DNA of 64,000 nt from Glacieibacterium sp964246975 (GTDB lineage Bacteria > Pseudomonadota > Alphaproteobacteria > Sphingomonadales > Sphingomonadaceae), in contig CAXTSL010000001.1 of assembly GCA_964246975.1 (NCBI GenBank), forward strand, positions 9,927-73,926. The letters run 5' to 3'. Shown one piece after another: positions 6,969 through 16,200 of this stretch. The notes beneath the pieces were generated by a model. The model made no database searches. It saw only the letters and a program-made list of their open reading frames with translations, and was not told where the DNA came from. The position numbers were made by a program, and so were the translations under genes. Each line of letters opens with the position of its first letter. Within the stretch, counting starts at the first letter, position 1.

Positions 6969-7560
6969 ATTTTTCGAGTTCGGCGGTAACCTGGGGCGCG
7001 GTCGATCCGTGGGCGAGAAAGCTGACCGGCTTGCCGTCGGGCCCCATCAGGTAAGTGACCGCAAGGTGATCGACGAGATAGTCGGTCGCCCCCGGCGGCC
7101 CGGCGCGGCGGGCATAGATGCGGTAGGCCACCCGCGCGGCGTCGATCGCGGCGGGCGTGCCGGTCAGCGCCACGAGGCGCGGGTGGAAGTTCGCGGCGAA
7201 CTGCACCAGCGCGGGCGGCGTGTCGCGCGCCGGATCGACGGTGACGAAGACCGGCACGACCCTGGCACCGAGCGCCGGATGCGCCGCCTCGAACGCCGTC
7301 AGCCCCGCCGAGAGCCGCTGCACGTCGAGCGGGCAGACATCGGGGCAGAACGTATAGCCAAAGTAGATGAGCGCGTAGCGGCCCTTGAGATCGCGGTCGG
7401 TGAAGCCATGGCCGCGCTGGTCGACGAGCGCGAACGGCCCACCGATGCTGCTGCCCGCCAGCGGACCCTCGGGCGGCGCGGCGGTACAGCCCCACAGCAT
7501 CAGGCCCAGCCCGAGTGCCGCGAGCACGGCGCGCGGGCGGGCGGGGGAACGGCTGTTCAT
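6958..7560 (-). CDS. SCO1/SenC family copper chaperone lipoprotein
   Basis: The 200-residue protein has a lipobox LWGC (Cys25), then a thioredoxin-like fold with the copper-binding CPDVC (C72, C76) and a downstream His in DYLVDHLAVTYL. SCO proteins deliver copper to the CuA site of cytochrome c oxidase in the periplasm. No oxidase genes are in the window. The gene is divergent from the ankyrin gene with about 45 bases between. Confidence 0.92.
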   Translation of the reverse strand: MNSRSPARPRAVLAALGLGLMLWGCTAAPPEGPLAGSSIGGPFALVDQRGHGFTDRDLKGRYALIYFGYTFCPDVCPLDVQRLSAGLTAFEAAHPALGARVVPVFVTVDPARDTPPALVQFAANFHPRLVALTGTPAAIDAARVAYRIYARRAGPPGATDYLVDHLAVTYLMGPDGKPVSFLAHGSTAPQVTAELEKYVR

Positions 7561-7607
7561 CGCGGGTTGCTCGACCTAAGACTAGGGCGCGCACATAGGG
7601 CGGAGTG

Positions 7608-8210
7608 ATGATGATGTCGAATTGGCGCGCGGTGTTTCCGGTGGCCGTGGTCGCGCTGGCGGCTGCCGGTCCGGCGGCGGCGCAGTTCTCGGAGGCCTAT
7701 AAGTTCATCAAGGCGGTCAAGGACAAGGACGGCGCGGCCGCCACCAAGCTGCTCGATGCGCCGGGCACGACGGTGGTCAACGCGCGCGACGGGCAGAGCG
7801 GCGACACCGCGCTGCATATCGTGACGCGCGCCCGCGACCTCGGCTGGATCGGCTTCCTGCTCCAGCACGGGGCCAATCCCGACCTGCGCGACCGCGACGG
7901 CGCGACGCCGCTCGGCCTCGCGGCGACGACCGCCAATCCCGAGGCGGTGCGCGTCCTGTTACTCGTCAAGGCGCAGGTCGATGCCGCCAATCGACTCGGC
8001 GAGACGCCGCTGATGAAGGCAGTGCAGGCGCGCGACGCGACCTCGGCGCGGATGCTGCTCGAGGCGGGCGCGAACCCCGACTTTACCGACAACACCGGCA
8101 GCACGCCGCGCAAGGCGGCGCTCGCCGATACGCGCGGCGGGCCGACGGCGCGGCTGCTCAAGGATGCGCCCGCGCGGGGCGGGAAACCGGCGCAGGGGCC
8201 GGTGCTGTAG
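7608..8210 (+). CDS. Exported ankyrin-repeat protein
   Basis: After a signal peptide (MSNWRAVFPVAVVALAAAGP then AAAQF) the protein has about four ankyrin repeats, visible as GDTALHIVTRARDLGWIGFL, GATPLGLAATTANPEAVRVL, GETPLMKAVQARDATSARML and an ending TPRKAAL. Such repeats bind proteins; the partner is unknown. The start is ambiguous because GTG-ATG-ATG-ATG run together at 7605-7616; GGCGGAG at 7599-7605 favours the ATG at 7611 or 7614. It converges with the MBL gene at 8231. Confidence 0.85.
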   Translation: MMMSNWRAVFPVAVVALAAAGPAAAQFSEAYKFIKAVKDKDGAAATKLLDAPGTTVVNARDGQSGDTALHIVTRARDLGWIGFLLQHGANPDLRDRDGATPLGLAATTANPEAVRVLLLVKAQVDAANRLGETPLMKAVQARDATSARMLLEAGANPDFTDNTGSTPRKAALADTRGGPTARLLKDAPARGGKPAQGPVL

Positions 8211-8230
8211 CCGCGTCACGCGCGCCGGGG

Positions 8231-9616
8231 TCAGCCGAACTCGCGGTCGACGAACAACACGCCGCCGACATCGTCCGAGCGCACCACCCGACCGCTCGCC
8301 TTCTCGCCCAGCCGCCGGAGCAGCGCGGGTTCGGGGATCGCGCCCCAGCCGACGCGCTTCGCCATCGCCTCGTCGGTCGGGATGAAGGCTTCGAGCGCCG
8401 GGTGGACCATCGCTTCGAGGCCGCCCTGCCGCCGCGTCGCGTTGGCGCTGCCGTGGTGGCCGACCTTGTAGAAGCGCGTGCGGCGCAGCAGGTCGGGGCC
8501 GGTGGTCTTGTCCGGGAAGACCACCGTCTCCCAGCTCCGCCAGTTGCCGACCTGCGCGTCGGCGGCGAACAGCAGCACGTCGCCGCCGGTCGGCGCGGCT
8601 TCCGGCCCGCTCAGTGCGAAGGCCAGGACGAGGCTGGTGTTGTTGGTCCGCGCGTCGAGCTGTAGCGCCAGTTCGACCGACGCGCCGAGCCAGTCGCTGT
8701 CGATGCGCCGCCAGCTTTGGTCGCGCGTCGGCTTGTCGGGGTCGTCGGGCTGGATCGGCGGCAGCATGTCGGGGCGGGTTCGGCCGCTGTAATGGTTGCG
8801 GACGAAGGCCTCGACGCTGCCCGGCCGGGCGGGCGCATCGGCCAGCGCCGACAATGCGACCCCCTCGGTTTCATCGAACGGCGCGCCGGGGTCGTCGTCG
8901 ACGCCGAGATCGCCGTCGGCGAGCGCGAAGCTGTTGTTGAGGCTGACCCCGAAGCCATAGGTTTCGCTGGCACTGTCCCTGATCCCGAGCAGCGCGGTGT
9001 CGCGCGGCGGGCCCAGCACATAGGCGGTGACACCCAGTTCGGGCGGCAGCGGCGCGAGGCTCGCGGGTTCGAGGTAATGGACATTCATCGGGGCCAGCGC
9101 GACGACGGCGTCGCGCGCCTCGCGCGAGCGTTCGCCGCGCACGCCGAAGTTGAAGCCGAGCAGCGCGTCGAGGCCGTCGGCGAGCGCCTGCGCCTGCGGA
9201 TCGCCGCGCAGGCGTTCGGCCGCCCCCGCCACCGCCGCGAGGCCCTCGCCCTTGAACTTGTCGAGCGCCTGGGCCTGCGCGTCGTGGGGGTTCTCGGTCC
9301 ACGCCAGCCACACCGCGCCGACATCGAAGCGCGCGAACGCCGCCGCCGCCGTCGTGAAGCCCGAAATATGGTCCCAATGCTCGTGCGTCGCGACGACGAC
9401 ATCGAGGCGCGGTCGGGTGCCCGGCGGCAGGCCCTTGCCGACATGGTCGGCGATGTCGGCGACGACGCGGTCGATGCTCGCGGGGCCGCCCTTCGCCGAG
9501 GTGTGGATACCGCAGTCGATGAGGATCCAGAACGTCCCGCCATCGGGCCTGGCGATGCCGAGCAGCGAGCAATCGCCGAGGCCGTGGCAGTAGAGGCGGG
9601 CGGTGACGCGGCTCAT
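8231..9616 (-). CDS. Metallo-beta-lactamase-fold hydrolase (ComEC/Rec2-like type), last gene of protease operon
   Basis: The 461-residue protein shows the MBL metal site THEHWDHISG (H78, H80, D82, H83) and a later KVGHHGSANATR motif typical of the ComEC/competence-type MBL branch. It has no signal peptide or membrane segment. The N-terminus YCHGLGDCSLLGIARPDGG resembles cytosolic MBL proteins that sit beside protease and NTPase genes in predicted defence or signalling clusters. The substrate is unknown. Its ATG overlaps the stop of the protease gene by 4 bases, so it is coupled to it. Confidence 0.85.
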   Translation of the reverse strand: MSRVTARLYCHGLGDCSLLGIARPDGGTFWILIDCGIHTSAKGGPASIDRVVADIADHVGKGLPPGTRPRLDVVVATHEHWDHISGFTTAAAAFARFDVGAVWLAWTENPHDAQAQALDKFKGEGLAAVAGAAERLRGDPQAQALADGLDALLGFNFGVRGERSREARDAVVALAPMNVHYLEPASLAPLPPELGVTAYVLGPPRDTALLGIRDSASETYGFGVSLNNSFALADGDLGVDDDPGAPFDETEGVALSALADAPARPGSVEAFVRNHYSGRTRPDMLPPIQPDDPDKPTRDQSWRRIDSDWLGASVELALQLDARTNNTSLVLAFALSGPEAAPTGGDVLLFAADAQVGNWRSWETVVFPDKTTGPDLLRRTRFYKVGHHGSANATRRQGGLEAMVHPALEAFIPTDEAMAKRVGWGAIPEPALLRRLGEKASGRVVRSDDVGGVLFVDREFG

Positions 9617-12600
9617 GACGGCTCCTCCTCGGCATGGAGCATCGCGAAGGGCTCGCGGCGGGCGAGCGCGCGCGTATCGAAATACTGCGCGCGGAGCGTC
9701 GTCGCCGGGCCGCCCAGGTGCGCCCGCTGCCGCGCCAGCCGATCGGTGCTGAGCATGTGCTTGACGACGGTGTAGCGGATTTCGGCGCGCGGCGGATAGC
9801 TGCCCGACACGGCGGGGTCGATGATCAGCGTCGCGCCGCCGCGGAACCAGAAGAAGCTGTTGGGGTCGTCCTTGTCGATCCCCCGCGCCGGATCGACGGG
9901 TTCGGCGCGGCGCTGCGCGATCACCGCGACGATCTGATTCGCTACCTCGCCGTCGGGGCGCGTGCGGCGGACGCGGCGCAGGCTGTGGACGCTGAAGGTC
10001 GTGCCCGTCTCGCCCGGCACCGCGATGCCGTTGTCGGCATAGCGCGGCAGGTCGTGCTGCAGCCCGAAGCTCGCCGCCGTCGCGGGGTCGGCCTCGAACA
10101 CCTGTTTCAACCGCAGTTGCAGGTCGAAGCGGCGTTGCTCGACGAGCTTGAACGAGGTCCAGCGGTCGCTGTTGTTGGCCCAGTCGATGGCGAAGTCGCG
10201 GATCGCGTCGGCGAACCACGGCGGGCACGGGTCCGCCGGTCGCCGCCAGACGAGCGATTCGATCGACACGGTGCGCAGCCGCTCGGGGAGCAGGTCGTGG
10301 CGGCGGAACGACTGGAGCAGCGCGGTGCGATAGCCCAGCCGGTCCTCGGGCACCTGATCGAGGTCGGCGGTCAGCACGGCGCGCAGATATTCCCCGAAGC
10401 TGATGTCGTTGGGCGGGCAATAGTCGAGCGCGCGGACGCAGATGCGCAGAATCTGCGACGCCGCCTTGCAGGTCTCGCGGGTCAGCCGCGCGACGAGGCC
10501 GGGGTGGAGATCGCCTGCCGGGAGCACGCCGGTGCCGCCGGTGGCGAGGCGGATGAGGTCGCCGGTGCGCCGCTCGACGATGGCGACGAAGGCTTCGTAG
10601 ATCGCGAACACCAGGATCGAACCCCGGCTGTGGACCTCGGTGGTGGCGCGGTAGTCGAGCGCGCCGGTCGCCGGATCGACATAGTCGCGCAGCGGCCCCG
10701 CTTTCCCTGCGCCTTCGCCGAACTGCCGCGCGAGGCCCGACAATAATTTGGCCGCGCCGATCTCGCCGCGCGCGCGGGCGATCTCGGCCGCGACGATGTC
10801 GCCGTAGGTGAAATGCTGGAACAGCGCGACGATATCGGCGAAGCCCTCGTGGAACGCGCCGACATCGGGGTTCGACGCCTCCTGATAATGGCGGTGGACG
10901 CCGTCCAACAGCGCGTGGGTCATCTCGTGCGCGATGATGTCGGCGCTGAGGCACGCGAACACCATGGTGCCGCGCACCGTCGCATCGGTGCGCGCCGAGA
11001 CGGCGGGGAAATAGCCGAACAGCAGCGCGACCTTCGACGGGCTGTAATAGGCGTTCCGGTCGCGCAGCGCGTGCGGGTAGATGCGCAGCCGCTGGACATA
11101 TTCGAAGCGCGTCGCGATGCCCTGCCGATAGCGGCGCGGGGCCCATAGCGCCTTGCGGCCCAGCGCATCCTCGAAGTGGCGGATGGTCTTCATGCCGATC
11201 GCGTAGACCATCTGCTGATGGAAGCGCGGGTTGCCCTCCGAGGGTTCGAGGCCGTCGGACAGCAGCAAATGCGGGTGGTCGAGATCGACGGGGTCGTAGG
11301 CGCGGTCGGATGCCGGATCGACATCGACGACCTCGAGATATTCGCCGACCGGGCCGGGGCGCAGGATCGACTTGCCGTGCGCGTCGGTCTCGTAGGGGAC
11401 GCTGACCGTCGCCACGTCGATCGCGGCGGTGGCGAGCGAGGCACCGAGGCTGGGGTCGAGCGCGAAGACGCGCAGGCGGCGCTGCGCGGGCACGGGGTCC
11501 CGGCGCGGGCGGCGCACCTGGCCCGGTGGCGGCGCGGTGCCCGGCAGCGGTGGCGGCGCGGGCGGCGGCGCGCCGTCGCGCAGCCCGAGGCTTTTGGTCA
11601 GCGCGGTGGTCAGCAGCTTCGACGCCGCGCCGCTGTCGAGGACGGCGGCGAAGAAGGCACGGCGATTGGCGTCGGGGAGCGCGCCGTCGGGGTCGCCACC
11701 GCCGCCGAGCAGCGCCGCCTCGATTTCCGGGCTGCGTTGCGCCAGCTGCATCAGTTCGAGGCCGAGCGCGGTGGCGCGCGGCTGGCTCGCGAGCGCGAAG
11801 CCGACGCCCTCGCCACTGAGCAGCTCGACCCACGCCCACGCCGCGCTGGCGGGCGGTTCGGCACGCAGAGTGGCGGCGGCGGCGGGGGCGACGGCGAGCG
11901 CCGCCAGCGCGTCGAGCGCGCCCTTGCCGAGAAATTGCGCGACGCCCGCCGCATCGAGCTTCGCCGTCGTCCGGCGCGCTGCGGCGAACAGCGCGCGACG
12001 CACCGCCTCGACCCGCATCCAGCCTTGCGGATAGCCGCGATAGACCGCGTCGCCCTGATGCAGCGCGATCCACAGCGCGGCGGCGGCGGCGACCTGCGGC
12101 GTCGCCGCGCTGGTGCCCTGCCCGTCCTGCTTGACGATGTCGCCGCACTTGAACGCCGCCCAGGGGATGTTGGGCGAGAAGCCCGCCAGCGCGGTCGCCA
12201 TCTTGAGATCGGGGCCCCAGCAGCCCTGCATCGTCCCGCCGGTGAGGTCGAAATAGGGTCGACCGTCGGCCATGACGCCGGTCGCGGCGATGACGCGCCG
12301 CATCCGCGCCGGATAGACCACCGAGCGGATCGGCAGCCCGGCAAAGTTGTTGCCCGCCGCCGTGACCATCGTCAGGCCGGCCTCGTACGCCTTGTTGACC
12401 GCATCGGCGAGCGCGCCGCCGGCATACCCCCCCATGCTCATCGACAGCACCTGCGCGCCGTTGGCCAGCGCATGCTCGATGCCCTGCACCATCGTGCTCG
12501 TCGAGAAGCGCACGACGCCGTCGGCAATGCGAACCGCGACGATCTCCGCGCCCGGCGCGCCGCCGAACTGGGGCGACGCGAGGATCGACAATGTGCCGGT

Positions 12601-13257
12601 ACCGTGGCCGCGCGCGCGGGTGAACGGAATGCCGCCGGTCGGGGTCACGTCGGCGGCGGAATTGGGCAGGCCCTCGCCGTTGACGAAATTGGCCTCGCGC
12701 GCGGTGAGCAGATGGGCGGGACGCGCCGCGTGGTCGGGGTCGTAGCCGGTGTCGAGATGCGCGATGCGAACCCCGCGCTGCGCCGCGTCGCCGACCTGCG
12801 CCGCCGCCGCCGCGAGGCCGCTGAAGGCCGCGCCGCGATGCCAGCCGTCGCCGGGACCGATGGCGCGCCCGCCCGCGTCGGTCTGGGGCACCGGCGCGCA
12901 GCGGTCGTCGCCTGCAACACCCATGCCCGGCACATCAGTCTCGCCATTCCGCCAGACCTGCCCCAGATCGGGTTCGGCGGCGATCACCCCGCTCGCCGCC
13001 GCGAACCCCTGGCGCATGACGCGGTGGGCGTCGTCCCAAGCGTTCGCCCCGCTCGCCATCCGCGCCCACACCGCATCGTTGGGGTGGTCGGCGAAGCCGC
13101 GCTCGGCCGCGGCGGGGGCGGGCACGGTGAGGACGATCTCGGGCGTCGCGCTGCCGCCCATCGCCATCCGGTTGGCGGCTGCGAACGCGGCCGCATCGGC
13201 ACGGCGCAGCTTGACGAGCAGGCCGTCGACGGGCTTCGCAGCGTCGAGACTCATCAT
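9613..13257 (-). CDS. Subtilisin-like (S8) serine protease fused to a zinc metallopeptidase domain
   Basis: The 1214-residue protein joins two proteases. Residues about 160-400 are an S8 domain with the triad D169 (AHLDTGYD), H218 (RGHGTGTLS) and S383 (GQGTSAATPQ), and the oxyanion Asn in AAGNN (303-304). After a Pro-rich linker (about 560-585), residues about 600-1200 hold HEMTHALLDG (H777, E778, H781) with a third ligand E804 in AFHEGFADI, a gluzincin-type site. There is no signal peptide. The ATGA overlap at 13254-13257 couples it to the big membrane protein. The zinc domain is shared with the protein at 19450. Target and physiological role are unknown. Confidence 0.88.
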   Translation of the reverse strand: MMSLDAAKPVDGLLVKLRRADAAAFAAANRMAMGGSATPEIVLTVPAPAAAERGFADHPNDAVWARMASGANAWDDAHRVMRQGFAAASGVIAAEPDLGQVWRNGETDVPGMGVAGDDRCAPVPQTDAGGRAIGPGDGWHRGAAFSGLAAAAAQVGDAAQRGVRIAHLDTGYDPDHAARPAHLLTAREANFVNGEGLPNSAADVTPTGGIPFTRARGHGTGTLSILASPQFGGAPGAEIVAVRIADGVVRFSTSTMVQGIEHALANGAQVLSMSMGGYAGGALADAVNKAYEAGLTMVTAAGNNFAGLPIRSVVYPARMRRVIAATGVMADGRPYFDLTGGTMQGCWGPDLKMATALAGFSPNIPWAAFKCGDIVKQDGQGTSAATPQVAAAAALWIALHQGDAVYRGYPQGWMRVEAVRRALFAAARRTTAKLDAAGVAQFLGKGALDALAALAVAPAAAATLRAEPPASAAWAWVELLSGEGVGFALASQPRATALGLELMQLAQRSPEIEAALLGGGGDPDGALPDANRRAFFAAVLDSGAASKLLTTALTKSLGLRDGAPPPAPPPLPGTAPPPGQVRRPRRDPVPAQRRLRVFALDPSLGASLATAAIDVATVSVPYETDAHGKSILRPGPVGEYLEVVDVDPASDRAYDPVDLDHPHLLLSDGLEPSEGNPRFHQQMVYAIGMKTIRHFEDALGRKALWAPRRYRQGIATRFEYVQRLRIYPHALRDRNAYYSPSKVALLFGYFPAVSARTDATVRGTMVFACLSADIIAHEMTHALLDGVHRHYQEASNPDVGAFHEGFADIVALFQHFTYGDIVAAEIARARGEIGAAKLLSGLARQFGEGAGKAGPLRDYVDPATGALDYRATTEVHSRGSILVFAIYEAFVAIVERRTGDLIRLATGGTGVLPAGDLHPGLVARLTRETCKAASQILRICVRALDYCPPNDISFGEYLRAVLTADLDQVPEDRLGYRTALLQSFRRHDLLPERLRTVSIESLVWRRPADPCPPWFADAIRDFAIDWANNSDRWTSFKLVEQRRFDLQLRLKQVFEADPATAASFGLQHDLPRYADNGIAVPGETGTTFSVHSLRRVRRTRPDGEVANQIVAVIAQRRAEPVDPARGIDKDDPNSFFWFRGGATLIIDPAVSGSYPPRAEIRYTVVKHMLSTDRLARQRAHLGGPATTLRAQYFDTRALARREPFAMLHAEEEPS

Positions 13258-16200
13258 GTCGAAGCCTTTCGGAAGACACCGAGAGCCTGCAACAATGCCG
13301 GCCCGGTCGCAACCAGCAGCGGCAACAGCGCGACCAGCGGCTGGCCTGAATCGAGGATCGCGCCGCCCAGCAGCAGCAGCCCGAGCGGCAGCACGATGAG
13401 CAGCGGCCAGACCGCGAAGCGCCAGCCGCCCTTGGGCGCGTCGGCCTTCCAGCGCTGCAGCGTCGCCGGTCGCTCGGCATGCTGGACGAACGCCGCGAAG
13501 CTCGCATTGAACATCCTCGGCACGGGGTCGTAGGCGACCAGACCGCGCCGGATCAACGACTTGAGCGCATCGCGCGCCGCGATGCTCGGGATGCGGCGGA
13601 CGCTGAGGTTGTAGAGCACGAGCTGCTCGGCGCGCGACGATGCCGACCACAGCTGCTGATAATGTTCGATCAGCATCAGGCCGATGAAATCGATCGCCGC
13701 CTGCGGCGACGCGGCGCGGAGGTCGCGCGCGAAGCCCAATACGGGCGCGCGGTAGAGCGCATCATAGGCGGCGGTGGTGCGCAGCGTCATCGACACCGGG
13801 ATGTGTGTGCCCGCCGGCAGCAAGGTCGCGATGACATGCTCGGGCAGCCCCGCCAGCTCGCCGATCACCGCGGTATCGACCGCACTCTCGCCGGGCCGGG
13901 TTTCGCGCACCAGCTTGTCGACCGAGCCGAAGATATAGGTCTGGAAATCCTCGAGCAGTTTCGACCAGCGGATATCCTCGCGCTGGCGGCGGATCGCCTC
14001 GAGGTCGCGGCCCTCGTCGGTCTGCGCCGCGAGCTTCTCGTGCTCATAGGCCTGCAGCAGGCGTTCGAGCGGGGTCAGTTCGGCGAGCAGCACCAGCGTC
14101 GTCGAACCGTCGCGGACGCCGGGCCTTTCGACGAGCTTTTCCATGTGGCGGAGCGCGGCGCGCCGCCGCTCGGGTTCGCGCAGCGTCAGCTCGAGATTGT
14201 AGAGGATATAGTGGCGCGGGGGCTCCCACGCCGCCGCCACCGCCGGCCCGGCGATCGGCGTCAGGCTTTCGTCGGACAGGTCGATGCGGTGGCCATGGTC
14301 GAACAACTGGTTTCGCAATCCCAGCGGCGGGCGGACGATCATCACGCGCGGCGGCAGCACGAGCGCGGCGAAATCGTCGGACAGCGCCAGCGGCGGGTAG
14401 GTCACGGCTTCGAGCGGCGTCGCGAGGCCGAACAGGCGGCGCAGCACGACGGTCAGCGCGGCCCCCAGCAGCCCGATGCCGAGGCCGGTGACGACGACCA
14501 CCCACAGGACGCGCGTCAGCGAGCCCGACTCCCACAGGAGTTCGGGCTCGGCAAAGGTCGCGAGGCTGCCCAGCGCCAGCGTCGCGCCGGGACACGCCAG
14601 CGCGGCGAGCGCCGGCGTCACCGTCGACGCGCCGGGGGCGGGGCCGTGATAAAGCCCCCTGAACAGCCGCTGCGCGAGGCCGGTGTCGCGCTCGGCGTCG
14701 GGCAACGGCCGCCAGCATCCCGCCGCGATGCCGGTCAGGTCGCCGGGCGGCAGCGCGCGCCGTCGCGCCGCGCGCAGGTCGGAGAAATAGACGTTGGAGA
14801 TCGCCGCCGTCGCCGCCGTGCGCGCCACCAGCCCCGCGTCGAGGCCGATCCGCGCGTCGGTGTCGACGCTGCGCCGCCCGAAGCGCGCGGCGTCGGCGTG
14901 GACGCTCAGCATCGGCACCGCGACCATCGTCAGCAGCGCCGCGACGACGGCGTTGCGGTAGCCGCGCGCCGTCGCGGGGCGCAGCGGACCGGGCGGCCCC
15001 TTCGGCCCGCGCAGCACGACGAGGCCGCTCGCCAGGCCGCCCGCCCAGCACAGCATCGCCGCCCACAACGGCCCGGCGGGCCACAGCCACAGCACCAGCA
15101 GCCCCAGCAACGCCGTCAGCGCCAGCGCGCGCGTCAGCCGCGCATACGCCGCCGTGCGCCGCGCGTCGGGCCACAGCCACCCCCAGCGCGCCCGCCCGGT
15201 CGCGACGAGCAGCAGCGCGGGCACGCCCCACACCGCGACGACGAGCGCCGAAAAGCTCATCAGCGTCGCGAGCAGCACCTGCGTCGGGACGGCATCGGCG
15301 CTGTCGTGCGAATGCCATGCAAGGATCGCCCAGTTGGCGAACGGCAGCCGCGCCAGGCCGAAATGCTGGCGCGCGCCGTCGTAGGTCGAGGTCAGCGCGG
15401 GCGGGCCGTCGTCGGCGGCCTTGGGGCCGCGCAGCCGCGTCAGGATGGCGGCGAGCTTGGGGCTCTTCAGCTCGCGCGCCGCGTGTTCGAAGCGCACGCG
15501 CTGGGGGTCGGAATGGAACAGCACCTCGAGGCCGGGATCGCCGAGATCGACGACCATGAAGCGCTCGGTCGGCGGCAGCACGGGCATCAGCAGGCTGCGC
15601 AGCACCCCCGCGCTGACCACCACCGCGTCGGCCTCGCGCGCGCGCCTCCGGCCCGCTTCGGCAGGCGCGGCGATGGCGGGAAACGCGACCACGGTCTTGT
15701 CGAAGCCGTCGCTCTGGCTGCGCACCTGCTCGATCGCATAGGCGGGGGCGGCGAGGATTTCGCGGTCCGCCCCCGGCAGGCGCAGGCGCTGCCAGCGCGG
15801 TCGCGCCGGCGTCGGCAGCGGGCTGGTATCGCCGTCGAGGGCATGGTCGAAATAGCTGCGTGTCGTCACGTCGAGACGCCCGCCGTTGTTCGAGCGACAC
15901 GCGCTGATCGCCGTGCCCGGCCACAGCCGCCCGTCGTGCCCGACGACGAACGCCGATTCGCGCGGCGGCAGGCGCAGCGTGTCGTGCGCGGCGACGGCGT
16001 CGGGATTGGCGCGCGTGACGCGCCGCGTGTCGATCTCGGTGCGGCGGCGCTCGCGCAACGGATAGCCCGGGTCGGCGACGCCGAGCACCGACGCGAGCGG
16101 TAGCGGCACCGTCAGGCAGTCGTCGGGATCGCGCCAGATCGCGCGCGCGTCGCGCCAGCCCGCTGCGCCGTCGCGCTCCAGCCCGAGCAGCGGCGCGACC

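Noticed and set aside
11176..16103. Very long forward frames opposite the protease fusion and the membrane protein
   Set aside because: They lack any domain and mirror the opposite strand's codon bias; the reverse-strand proteins have catalytic residues and membrane helices in register.
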